In this document: piece after piece, positions 54,604 through 64,000 of the stretch
Layout of the letters: each line of letters opens with the position of its first letter
Numbering within the stretch: the stretch's first letter is position 1
NCBI RefSeq assembly: GCF_014196425.1
Contig: NZ_JACIDR010000002.1
Coordinates: forward strand, 682,001-746,000
DNA length: 64,000 bases
Direction: 5' to 3'
From: Hansschlegelia beijingensis
GTDB taxonomy: Bacteria; Pseudomonadota; Alphaproteobacteria; Rhizobiales; Methylopilaceae
Notes under the pieces: model-generated
Database searches by the model: none
What the model was told of the DNA's origin: nothing
Seen by the model: the letters and a program-made list of their open reading frames with translations, nothing else
Program-made: the position numbers and the translations under genes

Positions 54604-54652
54604 CGGAGATCCCGGCGACGGCTTCATCGAAGGCCGCCGTCGAGATTCTCCG
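54604..54652. terminator. convergent terminator hairpin after the hyu operon
   Basis: An inner stem CGACGGC/GCCGTCG (54616-54622 with 54636-54642) is extended by an outer stem CGGAGA/TCTCCG (54604-54609 with 54647-54652). It lies in the 74-bp gap between the M20 gene and the convergent ridA-type gene. Confidence 0.45.
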
Positions 54653-54670
54653 GCCTCACTCTCCTTCGGA

Positions 54671-55042
54671 TCAGCCGACCGCGATCGCCTCGATCTCGAC
54701 CAGGGCGTCTTTCGGAAGTCGGGCGACCTCATAGGCCGAGCGCGCCGGCGGCTCCGACTCGAAGAACTCGCCATAGACTTCGTTGAGCTCCGCGAACCTG
54801 TTCAGGTCCTTCAGGAAGACCGTCGTCTTCACGACCTTCCGCAGGCTGGACCCGGCCGCCTCGAGGGCCGCCTCAAGATTGGCGAAGACCTGTCGAAGCT
54901 GGCCTTCAAAGGTTTCGGGGACTTCGCCCGAAGCAGTCACCGGCAACTGGCCGGAGATGAATACGAAACCGTTCGCCCGCACCGCGTGGCTGAGAGGAAG
55001 GGCGGGAGCCGCCCCTCCGGGATTGAGGCATTCTTTCGACAA
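54671..55042 (-). CDS. RidA-family enamine/imine deaminase
   Basis: 123 residues from TTG 55042, preceded by AAAGGAAGAAG. RidA/YjgF fold: LSHAVRANGFVFISGQLPVT, TFEGQLRQVFANLEAALEAA, TTVFLKDLNRFAELNEVYGE, FFESEPPARSAYEVARLPKD, ALVEIEAIAVG. The conserved Arg in PPARSAYEV binds the carboxylate of imino acids. It hydrolyses reactive 2-imino acids to ketoacids and ammonia. It is the last gene of the MFS/MOSC/PDR operon. Confidence 0.9.
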   Translation of the reverse strand: MSKECLNPGGAAPALPLSHAVRANGFVFISGQLPVTASGEVPETFEGQLRQVFANLEAALEAAGSSLRKVVKTTVFLKDLNRFAELNEVYGEFFESEPPARSAYEVARLPKDALVEIEAIAVG

Positions 55043-55104
55043 TTCTTCTTCCTTTCCGGGATGGCGCGCAGCCGCGCGCAAGAAGCGCCCTCGGCGAGCG
55101 GAGC

Positions 55105-56049
55105 TCATAGGTCGAGCGTCACCGCCACCCGGGCGCGGGAGACGCAAGGCGCAATCCTGTGCTGCCGGTCCGTGACCGAGATCACGGAGTCCCGATGGAT
55201 CACCACCCCGTCGCGATAGCCGCATACGCAGGAACCGCAGACGCCGAGCTCGCAGGAGGACGGCATGGTGACGCCGTGGTCGCGCAGCACGTCGAGCAGC
55301 GAGCGGTCCGCGGGCACGTGCAGGGTCTCGCCGGTCGATGCGAGCGTGGCGTCGAACGGTTCCGGCTTGAAGTTCTCGTCGAGCGTCGCCTGGAAGGCCT
55401 CGGCGTGGATGCGGGCCTCCGGCCAGCCGAGCTCCACTGCGGCGGCGCGGACCGCCTCGAGCAATCGCTGCGGCCCGCAGACATAGAGCTGGTCGCCCTC
55501 CTGCGCTCGCCCGATCTCGCGCGGATCGAACCGCGCGCCGTCGGAGGAGAGCCAGGTCCGTAGCCGCTCCCCGCATATCGCGCGCAGCTCGGGCAGCAGG
55601 GGCGCGTCGTGCTCGGAAGGCGCGCAGAAATCGACCCTGAAGTCGGCGCCTTGCGCCGAGAGGCGGCGGACCATCGCGAGCACCGGCGTCACGCCGATCC
55701 CGCCCACCACGAAGAGGTGGCGATCGGCCTGCTGGAGCGGAAAATTGTTTCGAGGCGCCGAAACGTGGGCGACCGATCCCTCGCTCAGCGTCTCATGCGC
55801 CCCGCGCGAACCGCCGCGGCCCGCATCCTCCCGCTTGATGGCGATCTCGTAGGCCGAGCGATCATCCGGGTCGCCGCACAGCGAATACTGCCGGATCTTG
55901 CCGTCGGGCAGACGCAGATCGACATGCGCTCCCGGCTCCCATGCCGGAAGTTCAGGCTTCAGCGGATGCACGAGCCTGAGATGAAGAACCTTCGGGGTCG
56001 TGAGCCGTGCGGCCTCGACCTTCAGCTTCATGATGACCCGGGCCGTCAT
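55105..56049 (-). CDS. PDR/VanB-type oxidoreductase (FMN, NAD and 2Fe-2S)
   Basis: 314 residues from ATG 56049. An N-terminal FNR-like flavin domain (about 8-105: WEPGAHVDLRLPDGKIRQYS, LCGD), an NAD-binding domain (about 108-215: LFVVGGIGVTPVLAMVRRLS, YVCGPQRLLEAVR) and a C-terminal plant-type 2Fe-2S ferredoxin (about 225-314: CELGVCGSCVCGYRDG, then a late Cys in RIAPCVSRA). Same architecture as phthalate dioxygenase reductase. It passes electrons from NADH to a partner. The start overlaps the MOSC gene stop (ATGA), making MOSC the likely partner. Confidence 0.92.
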   Translation of the reverse strand: MTARVIMKLKVEAARLTTPKVLHLRLVHPLKPELPAWEPGAHVDLRLPDGKIRQYSLCGDPDDRSAYEIAIKREDAGRGGSRGAHETLSEGSVAHVSAPRNNFPLQQADRHLFVVGGIGVTPVLAMVRRLSAQGADFRVDFCAPSEHDAPLLPELRAICGERLRTWLSSDGARFDPREIGRAQEGDQLYVCGPQRLLEAVRAAAVELGWPEARIHAEAFQATLDENFKPEPFDATLASTGETLHVPADRSLLDVLRDHGVTMPSSCELGVCGSCVCGYRDGVVIHRDSVISVTDRQHRIAPCVSRARVAVTLDL

Positions 56050-56666
56050 GCGGAGGCGTCGTCCAGCAGCTCGATCTCGTCGCCGGGCCGGATCACGCCG
56101 CCGCGCTCGATGCCGCAATTGAGGCCGGAGCGGTTGTAGAGCGGCAGATAAACCGGCGAGCCCAGCAGTTCCTCGAGGTATTTGCACGGGAAGTTCAGCC
56201 GGCCGCCGCGCAGGATGACTTCGCCGACGCGGAAGCGGCGGCCGACAAGATGGTTCAGCGGCACGCCCCGCACCGTCAGGTTCCGCCTGTGGTCGCCGGG
56301 AGCGAGCGTGATCCCGCCGCCCTGCAGCGGCGGATCGTTGCGCGCCAGCGCGTCCAGCGCCTCCTGCTCGATCAGCGTGACCTCGCGCGTGTCGGGCTTC
56401 GGCGAATAGGTGCCGGTCCCCTCGAAGTAACGGTCCCCGACGATGCCGCGGCCCGCCACGCATTCAGCCTCGGCGAGCTCCTCCATTTCGTAGCTTGCGG
56501 CGGGCGCCACATGGATGTGCAGCAGCACGCCGCGAAACCCGGTCGCGCCGCCCGGCACATGCCGGGCGATCGAGCCGGCCGGGTTCTCGTAGGCCTCGAC
56601 CATCGTCGGACGAGGCTTTGACGGGGTTTCGGACAGTATTTGGCTTTCGGCTTCGTCGGCTCTCAA
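56046..56666 (-). CDS. MOSC-domain protein
   Basis: 206 residues from TTG 56666, chosen because GGGAGG lies 6 bases upstream; ATG 56603 (185 residues) has no ribosome site. MOSC hallmarks: GRGIVGDRYFEGTGTY, EVTLIEQEALDAL, HRRNLTVRGVPLNHLVGRRF, RVGEVILRGGRLNFPCKYLE with the conserved Cys that would bind molybdenum, and GVIRPGDEIEL. MOSC enzymes such as YiiM and the mARC/YcbX group reduce N-hydroxylated compounds. Coupling to a ferredoxin-type reductase fits that role. MOSC-PDR fusions exist in other bacteria, from memory. Confidence 0.88.
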   Translation of the reverse strand: MRADEAESQILSETPSKPRPTMVEAYENPAGSIARHVPGGATGFRGVLLHIHVAPAASYEMEELAEAECVAGRGIVGDRYFEGTGTYSPKPDTREVTLIEQEALDALARNDPPLQGGGITLAPGDHRRNLTVRGVPLNHLVGRRFRVGEVILRGGRLNFPCKYLEELLGSPVYLPLYNRSGLNCGIERGGVIRPGDEIELLDDASA

Positions 56667-56701
56667 GTTCAACCTCCCGGCGGTGGTCTGGACCTTGGAG
56701 A

Positions 56702-56720
56702 CCCGCGCGAACCGCGCGGG
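56702..56720 (-). other. hairpin between the MFS and MOSC genes
   Basis: CCCGCGCG/CGCGCGGG around AAC, 8 bp perfect, inside the operon. It may reduce read-through or stabilise the mRNA 3' of the transporter gene. Confidence 0.4.
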
Positions 56721-56740
56721 CCTCGTTGTTGCCCGCGCGA

Positions 56741-58066
56741 TCAGGCGCGGCTGATGTCGAGATCGCGCGTCTCGGTCGCGTAGAGGGTGGCGACCAGCGA
56801 GATGGCCGCAAGGCAGATCAGGTAGAGCGCGATCGGCCAGGTGGCCCCGGCCCAGGCGAGCAGGCCGGTCGCGATCATCGGCGCGAAGCCGCCCGAGATC
56901 GCAGCGGCGATCTGGCATCCGAGCGAAGCTCCCGAATACCGCACCCGGGTTCCGAACAGTTCGGGCAGGAACGCCGCCTGCGGTCCGAACATGGTCGCGT
57001 GGGTGAGGCTCATTATCACCGCGATCGAGATCACTACGATCGCCGGGTCGCGCGTATCCAGGAGCGGGAACACGATCAGGGCGCATGCCCCGCTGATCAG
57101 CGCGCCCCCGATATACATCGGCCGGCGGCCGATCTTGTCGGACATCCAGCCGAACAGCGGCAGCGTCGCGAACTCGAGCACGGCGCCGAGCAGGATGGCA
57201 TAGAGGATCAGGGTCTTCGGCAGGCCGAGCGTGCCTGTCGCGTAGACGATCGAGAACACCGTCAGCACGTAGACCCAGGCGACTTCGGAGATCTTGAGAC
57301 CGACTGCGGTGAGGAAGGTCTTCGGCTGACCCATGATCACCTCGAGGATCGGCATGCGCGCGACCTTCTCGGTCTGCTTCACCTGAGCGAAGGCCGGCGT
57401 CTCGACGAGCTTCAGCCGCACGAACAGGCCGACGCCGATCAGGATCACGCTGAAGAGGAAGGGCAGACGCCAGCCCCAGGACAGAAACTGGTCCTGCGGC
57501 AGCATGGAAAGTCCGAGGAAGGTCGCGGTGGACAGCGCGACGCCGGCCGGGAAGCCGACCTGAACCAGACTGCCGTAGAAGCCGCGCTTCTTCTCCGGCG
57601 CATGCTCAATCACCATCAGGACCGCGCCGCCCCACTCGCCGCCGATGCCGATGCCCTGCATGAGGCGCAGCGCGACGAGCAGGATGGGAGCCCAGATTCC
57701 GATATGGTCGTATGTCGGCAGGCAGCCGATCAGGAACGTTCCCACGCCCATGATCAACATGGTCAAGGTCAGCATCGCCTTGCGGCCGAGCCGGTCGCCG
57801 AAATGGCCGAAGATCGCGCCGCCAAGCGGCCGGGCCACGAAGCCCACCGCATAGGCGGCGAACGCCGCGAGCGTGCCCGCGACGGGATCCATCGTCGGGA
57901 AGAACAGCTTGTTGAACACAAGCGCGGCTGCGGTGCCGTAGATCAGAAAGTCGTACCACTCGACGACGGTTCCGAGCACGCTGGCCCAGACGATCCGCCT
58001 CATCTTCTCGTCGTCGCTTGAAACGGCGGGAATGCCGATTCCGTCAGCGGTCGGCGCATCGGTCAT
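56741..58066 (-). CDS. MFS transporter, metabolite:H+ symporter type
   Basis: 441 residues with twelve membrane helices. MHS-family motifs: RIVWASVLGTVVEWYDFLIY, FARPLGGAIFGHFGDRLGRK (loop 2-3), LMQGIGIGGEWGGAVLMVIE, and GWMSDKIGRRPMYIGGALIS. These take up organic acids, betaine-type compounds or aromatics with protons. AGGAGG precedes ATG 58066. First gene of the MFS-MOSC-PDR-RidA operon, with a 26-bp palindrome 18 bp before its start. Confidence 0.92.
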   Translation of the reverse strand: MTDAPTADGIGIPAVSSDDEKMRRIVWASVLGTVVEWYDFLIYGTAAALVFNKLFFPTMDPVAGTLAAFAAYAVGFVARPLGGAIFGHFGDRLGRKAMLTLTMLIMGVGTFLIGCLPTYDHIGIWAPILLVALRLMQGIGIGGEWGGAVLMVIEHAPEKKRGFYGSLVQVGFPAGVALSTATFLGLSMLPQDQFLSWGWRLPFLFSVILIGVGLFVRLKLVETPAFAQVKQTEKVARMPILEVIMGQPKTFLTAVGLKISEVAWVYVLTVFSIVYATGTLGLPKTLILYAILLGAVLEFATLPLFGWMSDKIGRRPMYIGGALISGACALIVFPLLDTRDPAIVVISIAVIMSLTHATMFGPQAAFLPELFGTRVRYSGASLGCQIAAAISGGFAPMIATGLLAWAGATWPIALYLICLAAISLVATLYATETRDLDISRA

Positions 58067-58083
58067 CGCATGCCTCCTATCAT

Positions 58084-58109
58084 CGATAGTGGAAACAATT
58101 CCACTATCG
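58084..58109 (-). promoter_or_regulatory. 26-bp perfect palindromic operator of the MFS operon
   Basis: Eleven-base arms CGATAGTGGAA and TTCCACTATCG around ACAA, all matched. It lies just upstream of the MFS ribosome site and downstream of the XRE-cupin regulator gene, which is the obvious candidate to bind it. Confidence 0.7.
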
Positions 58110-58237
58110 GGGAGGCAAGGGGCGTGCCAGATTGCGGGCCGCGGACGGCGCGGGGCGGATGTCAGCCAAGGTGTCTGATCTGGCGCTGTCTTGGGCGGTC
58201 TGCCCGCGAAACGGGCTCTACAGCCGATCGGGAAGGT

Positions 58238-58885
58238 TCAGCGGATGCGCGAGGCGTCAATCACGAGGAAATACTGGCATTCGCCCTCGCCGACATTCTC
58301 AAAGGCATGTTCCGCGTCGGCCTCGAAGTACAGGCTGTCGCCCTTCTCCAGGATGACGGTCCGGTCTCCGACATGAGCCTTCAGGCGGCCGTCGAGGACG
58401 TAGATGTATTCGGAGACGCCCCGCTTGTGCCCGACGAACCGGCCGGAGCCGCCACCCGGGGGCACGGTGTTCAGCACCCAGTCGATGCCGCGGCCGGGAA
58501 GGACGGGCGAGATGCAGCGCCGCAGGAAGCCGGATTGGCCATCGCGAAGGATCGGCTGTTGATCGGCCGGGATCACCAGGATCTCGCGTTCCGTCGGAGC
58601 CGCCATCAGGCGCGAGAAGGTGACGCCGAGCGCCTCGGCGAGCCGCGAAAGGACGGTGGTGGAGGGGACCGCTTCGGCGCGCTCGATCTTCGAGATCATC
58701 GACCGGCTGACGCCGGACAGGGCGGACAGGCTTTCGAGCGACAGCCCGCGGTCCTTCCGGTGGCGGCGGACCTCTCCGGCCAGCACCTGCGCCTGCGCCC
58801 TCTCCGCGACGGCGGCGCCGTCCGGCTGCCCGGAGACAGGGCTTGAATCGATGTCGGCTTCGCTGCTGCTCACGCGGTAGCTCAT
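58238..58885 (-). CDS. XRE-family regulator with cupin domain
   Basis: 215 residues. Helix-turn-helix (about 34-90: LAGEVRRHRKDRGLSLESLS, ALSGVSRSMISKIERAEAVP, STTVLSRLAEALGVTFSRLM) and C-terminal cupin (about 145-212: GHKRGVSEYIYVLDGRLKAH, LYFEADAEHAFENV). Distinct from the one at 48764-49387: sequence and predicted operator differ. It lies upstream of the MFS gene on the same strand, with 171 bp between, and diverges from the DJ-1/PfpI gene. Confidence 0.9.
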   Translation of the reverse strand: MSYRVSSSEADIDSSPVSGQPDGAAVAERAQAQVLAGEVRRHRKDRGLSLESLSALSGVSRSMISKIERAEAVPSTTVLSRLAEALGVTFSRLMAAPTEREILVIPADQQPILRDGQSGFLRRCISPVLPGRGIDWVLNTVPPGGGSGRFVGHKRGVSEYIYVLDGRLKAHVGDRTVILEKGDSLYFEADAEHAFENVGEGECQYFLVIDASRIR

Positions 58886-58925
58886 GCAACGATACGTCCG
58901 TGACGATCAAGAGGAACAACGACTT

Positions 58926-59585
58926 ATGAAAGACCGCAGCGCGCCCGCCCGCATCGGCGTCATCCTCTACGACACCGTCGAGCCGATCGACGTCGGCGGC
59001 ACTGTAGGCGTCATCTCGATGGCGCGGCGCATCCTGCCCAACATCTCCGACGCGGTGATCGCGCGACGCGCAGGTCCGGTGCGGCTCGCCGGGGGCCTTG
59101 TGGTGGAGGCGCCCTTCGGCGTGGCCGACGCGCCGGCCTGCGACGTCTATGTCGTGTGCGGGGGCGCGGGCTGGCCGGACGCCTCGAAGGATCCTGAACT
59201 GATCGGCTTTCTGAAGCGCCAGCCCGCCGAGCGGCTCGCTTCTGTCTGCACCGGCGCGCTGGTGCTCGCGGCGGCCGGCGCGCTCGACGGACGGACCGTC
59301 ACGACCCGGCGCAACGCCGCCGGCGCCGAGGCGAGGGCGCCGATCGCGCTGCTGGCCGAGGTCGCCAAGGGAGCGTCGACCAAGGCCGCCGCAGTCGTCG
59401 ACGACGTCGTCGTGACAGGCGGCGGCGTCTCGCTCACGATCGACGCGACGCTCTATCTCATCGGAAAGCTCTACGGCGTCGACGCCGCTGAAGAGGTCGC
59501 CCGGCTGATCGAGTACGATCGCGCCTACCATGCCAACAGGGAGGCGCTTGGCCATTACGCCGGCGTTCAGCTCGTGGCTTCGTGA
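58926..59585 (+). CDS. DJ-1/PfpI-family protein
   Basis: 219 residues from ATG 58926; AGAGGA lies about 10 bases upstream, and an ATG 14 codons earlier is less likely. Nucleophile elbow SVCTGALVLAAAG has Cys108, and GVILYDTVEPIDVGGTVGV supplies the N-terminal acidic residue. This group includes isonitrile hydratase and ThiJ-like proteins. It diverges from the XRE-cupin gene by 40 bp, so it may share the same control. Substrate unknown. Confidence 0.85.
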   Translation: MKDRSAPARIGVILYDTVEPIDVGGTVGVISMARRILPNISDAVIARRAGPVRLAGGLVVEAPFGVADAPACDVYVVCGGAGWPDASKDPELIGFLKRQPAERLASVCTGALVLAAAGALDGRTVTTRRNAAGAEARAPIALLAEVAKGASTKAAAVVDDVVVTGGGVSLTIDATLYLIGKLYGVDAAEEVARLIEYDRAYHANREALGHYAGVQLVAS

Positions 59586-59672
59586 CCGGACGCCGGCTGG
59601 AGCCGACGCGCTTCCCGTTCCTTTCCAGGCGTCGCGCCGTCGGCCGTCGCGTCCTACGCGACGGCTGCGCCG

Positions 59673-62102
<2,430 letters not shown>

Positions 62103-62277
62103 TCAAGGCTCTCGATCAGCGAGGCTCGCAGCCGCGGCCGTCGGCGAATGCGAACGACCTCGCGAGCGGGGAGGAATCAGGGGATTCCGAAGGGCTCATT
62201 GGTAGCCTGAAACGCCGCGGAAAGCGAGTTTCGGCGGTTGCGGGACGGCGCCGCGGAGCCGCCCCACAAGCCGCTGA

Positions 62278-62305
62278 TATATAAGATCTTTCGAGCGAAT
62301 TTCCA
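62278..62305 (-). promoter_or_regulatory. possible gyrB promoter
   Basis: On the minus strand, TGGAAA (4 of 6 to TTGACA) is followed after 16 bp by TATATA. It lies about 176 bp before the gyrB start in a locally AT-rich patch. The remaining part of the 241-bp gap is GC-rich with nothing recognised. Confidence 0.4.
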
Positions 62306-62343
62306 CGGTCCGCGTCGGGGGGGCTCAAAAAGGCGCCGCCGGA

Positions 62344-63516
62344 TCAGCGAGTCTCCCGGACGCCGCCCCCCGAAACCGTGAAGAGACGGGCGCGGTCGCC
62401 GAGCTCCGCGAACGACGCCGGATCGGCCGCGGTGATCCAGGCCTGCGCCCCGAGCGCATCGAGCGCGCCATAGAGCGCCTCGCGCCGGAGCGGGTCGAGA
62501 TGGGCGGCGACCTCGTCCAGCAGCGTCACCGGGGGCGCTCCGTCGAGCCGCGCGATCAGCCGGGCGTGAGCCAGCACGAGGCCGATCAGCAGCGCCTTCT
62601 GCTCGCCTGTGGAGCAGAGCGCAGCCGGCATGTCCTTGGCGGCGTGACGCACCAGCAGGTCGCTGAGGTGGGGGCCCTCCAATGTGCGCCCCGCCGCCCG
62701 GTCGCGGCGTCGCGCGCTCGCGAGCCGCTCCCGGTAGGCGTCCTCGGCCGCGGTCGCCGAAGCGTAGGAAAGCTCGGCCTCGAGCGAGCCCTCGATCGCG
62801 ATCAGCGCCGCAGGGAATGGCGAGGCCGGATCCGCGGTCTCGGCGATCAGCGCGCCGAGCCGCCGGGCGGTGTCTGCGCGCGCGGCCGCGACCGCGACCG
62901 CGAGTTCGGCGAGTTCGCGCTCCACGGCGTCGAGCCAGCGAAGATCGGAGCGGTCGTCCTCGAGCAGTCGGTTGCGCGAGCGGAGCGCCTTTTCGAGGCC
63001 CGCGGCGCGCGCCGCGTGCTCGGGATCGGCTGCGACGACGAGGCGGTCCAGAAACCGGCGGCGGTCGCCGGCGGGGCCGCGAAACAGCCCGTCCATGTCC
63101 GGCGTCAGCCAGACGAGCCGCAGATGTCGCGCGAACGCGCCCGCGGACGGAACGGGCGCGCCGTCGATCCGGCAACGTCGGCCGCTCTCCTGGGCGGCGT
63201 CGACGCCCGCGCCGAGCCTCGCCTCGCCTGAGAGGCCCGTCAGGTCGGCCACGATGGTCCACGAGCCGTCCCCCGGCGTGCGGGCGAGCTCCGCGTAAGG
63301 CGCGCGCCGCAGGCCGCGGCCGGGGGCCAGCAGCGACAGCGCCTCCAGGATGTTCGTCTTGCCGGCGCCGTTCGGGCCCACCAGCGCGACCGACTGCTCC
63401 CCGCAGGCGAGGTCGAGCGCCGCGTAGGAGCGGAAATTCGTCAGCCGAAGCCGCGTCACCGCGACGCGAGGGGCCCCGCCCGAGGGCGGGCGCTGGCCGC
63501 TTTCGTCCGCCGTCAC
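62344..63516 (-). CDS. recF: RecF, gap-repair recombination mediator
   Basis: 390 residues. SMC-like ATPase: Walker A GPNGAGKT at residues 47-54, DNFRSY-like segment LRLTNFRSYAALDLACGEQS, signature ALCSTGEQKALLIGLVLAHA, and Walker B PPVTLLDEVAAHLDPLRREA. It loads RecA on gapped DNA with RecO and RecR. Start GTG 63516 overlaps the dnaN stop as GTGA, so the two are translationally coupled. Confidence 0.95.
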   Translation of the reverse strand: MTADESGQRPPSGGAPRVAVTRLRLTNFRSYAALDLACGEQSVALVGPNGAGKTNILEALSLLAPGRGLRRAPYAELARTPGDGSWTIVADLTGLSGEARLGAGVDAAQESGRRCRIDGAPVPSAGAFARHLRLVWLTPDMDGLFRGPAGDRRRFLDRLVVAADPEHAARAAGLEKALRSRNRLLEDDRSDLRWLDAVERELAELAVAVAAARADTARRLGALIAETADPASPFPAALIAIEGSLEAELSYASATAAEDAYRERLASARRRDRAAGRTLEGPHLSDLLVRHAAKDMPAALCSTGEQKALLIGLVLAHARLIARLDGAPPVTLLDEVAAHLDPLRREALYGALDALGAQAWITAADPASFAELGDRARLFTVSGGGVRETR

Positions 63517-64000
63517 ACCCTCATCGGCATCAGGACATAGAGCGCCGGGGCGTCGTCGCGGTCCTGAACAAGCGTGGGAGAGCCCGGGTCCGCGAGCCGG
63601 ATGAGGGCGGTGTCGCCCTCGAGCTGGCCGGCGATGTCGAGCAGATAGCGGGAGTTGAAGCCGATATCGATCGGGTCGGCATCGTAGTCGACCTCGATCT
63701 CTTCGGTGGCGTTGCCCGAGTCCGGATTGGTGACGGTGAGCACCAGCCGGCCCTCGCCGAGCGAGAGCTTCACCGCGCGGCCGCGCTCCGACGAGATCGT
63801 GGAGACGCGGTCGACCGCGCTCGAGAACTCCGACCGGTCCACGGTCAGGCGCTTGTCGTTGCCCGTGGGGATCACCCGGTTGTAGTCCGGGAAAGTGCCG
63901 TCGATCAGCTTCGAGGTCAGCACCACGTCGCCGACCGAGACGCGGATCTTGGTCGGCGAGAGTTCGACCGCAGCCTGGCCCTCAGGGTCTTCGAGCAGGC
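63513..64000 (-). CDS. dnaN: DNA polymerase III beta clamp (3' part)
   Basis: The frame is open to the window edge; about 162 C-terminal residues are visible. They read SPTKIRVSVGDVVLTSKLID, GTFPDYNRVIPTGNDKRLTV, RSEFSSAVDRVSTISSERGR, YLLDIAGQLEGDTALIRLAD and end VQDRDDAPALYVLMPMRV, the universal C-terminal clamp signature. The clamp tethers polymerase III to DNA. The N-terminal two thirds, and probably dnaA and the origin, lie to the right of the window. Confidence 0.95.
   Translation of the reverse strand, partial: LLEDPEGQAAVELSPTKIRVSVGDVVLTSKLIDGTFPDYNRVIPTGNDKRLTVDRSEFSSAVDRVSTISSERGRAVKLSLGEGRLVLTVTNPDSGNATEEIEVDYDADPIDIGFNSRYLLDIAGQLEGDTALIRLADPGSPTLVQDRDDAPALYVLMPMRV

Noticed and set aside
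49401-59585. Genomic island carrying the hyu and MOSC operons
   Set aside because: No integrase, attachment repeats, tRNA or base-composition shift was seen; codon use looks like the rest of the window.
62103-62343. Replication origin between recF and gyrB
   Set aside because: No cluster of DnaA boxes or strong AT-rich unwinding region was seen; only a possible gyrB promoter.

Overview
The window is a GC-rich, tightly packed stretch of chromosome, probably from an alphaproteobacterium and most likely one of the Hyphomicrobiales (Rhizobiales). That placement is inferred from a SAM-II type riboswitch in front of metZ, Tad pilus genes, an N-acetylglutaminylglutamine amide osmolyte locus and a dnaN-recF-gyrB run at the right edge. 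No tRNA, rRNA, transposase, integrase, phage gene or CRISPR array was seen. The right end is close to the dnaA/dnaN region, but the replication origin itself is not in view.

Layout from left to right. Positions 1-1363 hold the tail of tadB and complete tadC (Tad pilus). Positions 1372-6188 (minus) hold a three-gene osmolyte unit: M42 peptidase, GNAT/ATP-grasp synthetase and AsnB-like amidotransferase. Positions 6363-21360 are mostly housekeeping: quinone oxidoreductase, leucyl aminopeptidase with an NlpC/P60 hydrolase, grpE, pbpC with a giant alpha-2-macroglobulin, a large membrane protein and murA. After a fumarylacetoacetase-like gene and a CoxG-like gene comes a complete catabolic locus (23023-30866): an RpiR regulator diverging from an ethanolamine-type permease, a glutamine-synthetase-like ligase, aldehyde and alcohol dehydrogenases and a class I amidotransferase-like hydrolase. 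Together these look like a gamma-glutamylation route for an amino alcohol.

Positions 31164-42117 carry scattered metabolic and envelope genes: metZ with its riboswitch, a two-domain dCTP deaminase, gdhA, a NUDIX protein, an overlapping MEKHLA/chorismate-lyase-like pair, selO, dodecin, an Old Yellow Enzyme and three small exported proteins. Positions 42210-59585 form a run of catabolic operons. First is a MarR-controlled two-component flavin hydroxylase with an aspartoacylase-like deacylase. Next is a polar amino acid ABC transporter whose permease and ATPase are fused. It shares a 17-bp palindromic operator with a downstream hydantoinase/oxoprolinase (hyuA-hyuB) plus M20 hydrolase operon, and an XRE-cupin regulator lies between the two. 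Last is an MFS transporter, MOSC protein, PDR/VanB-type reductase and RidA operon under a second XRE-cupin regulator with a 26-bp palindrome, plus a DJ-1/PfpI protein. Positions 59673-64000 (minus) are gyrB, recF and the 3' part of dnaN.

The most interesting material is regulatory and pathway-level: the amino-alcohol locus with its 16-bp operator and two covarying hairpin repeats, the shared operator joining the ABC transporter to hyuAB, the MOSC/reductase/RidA operon, and a gdhA gene with no conventional start codon.
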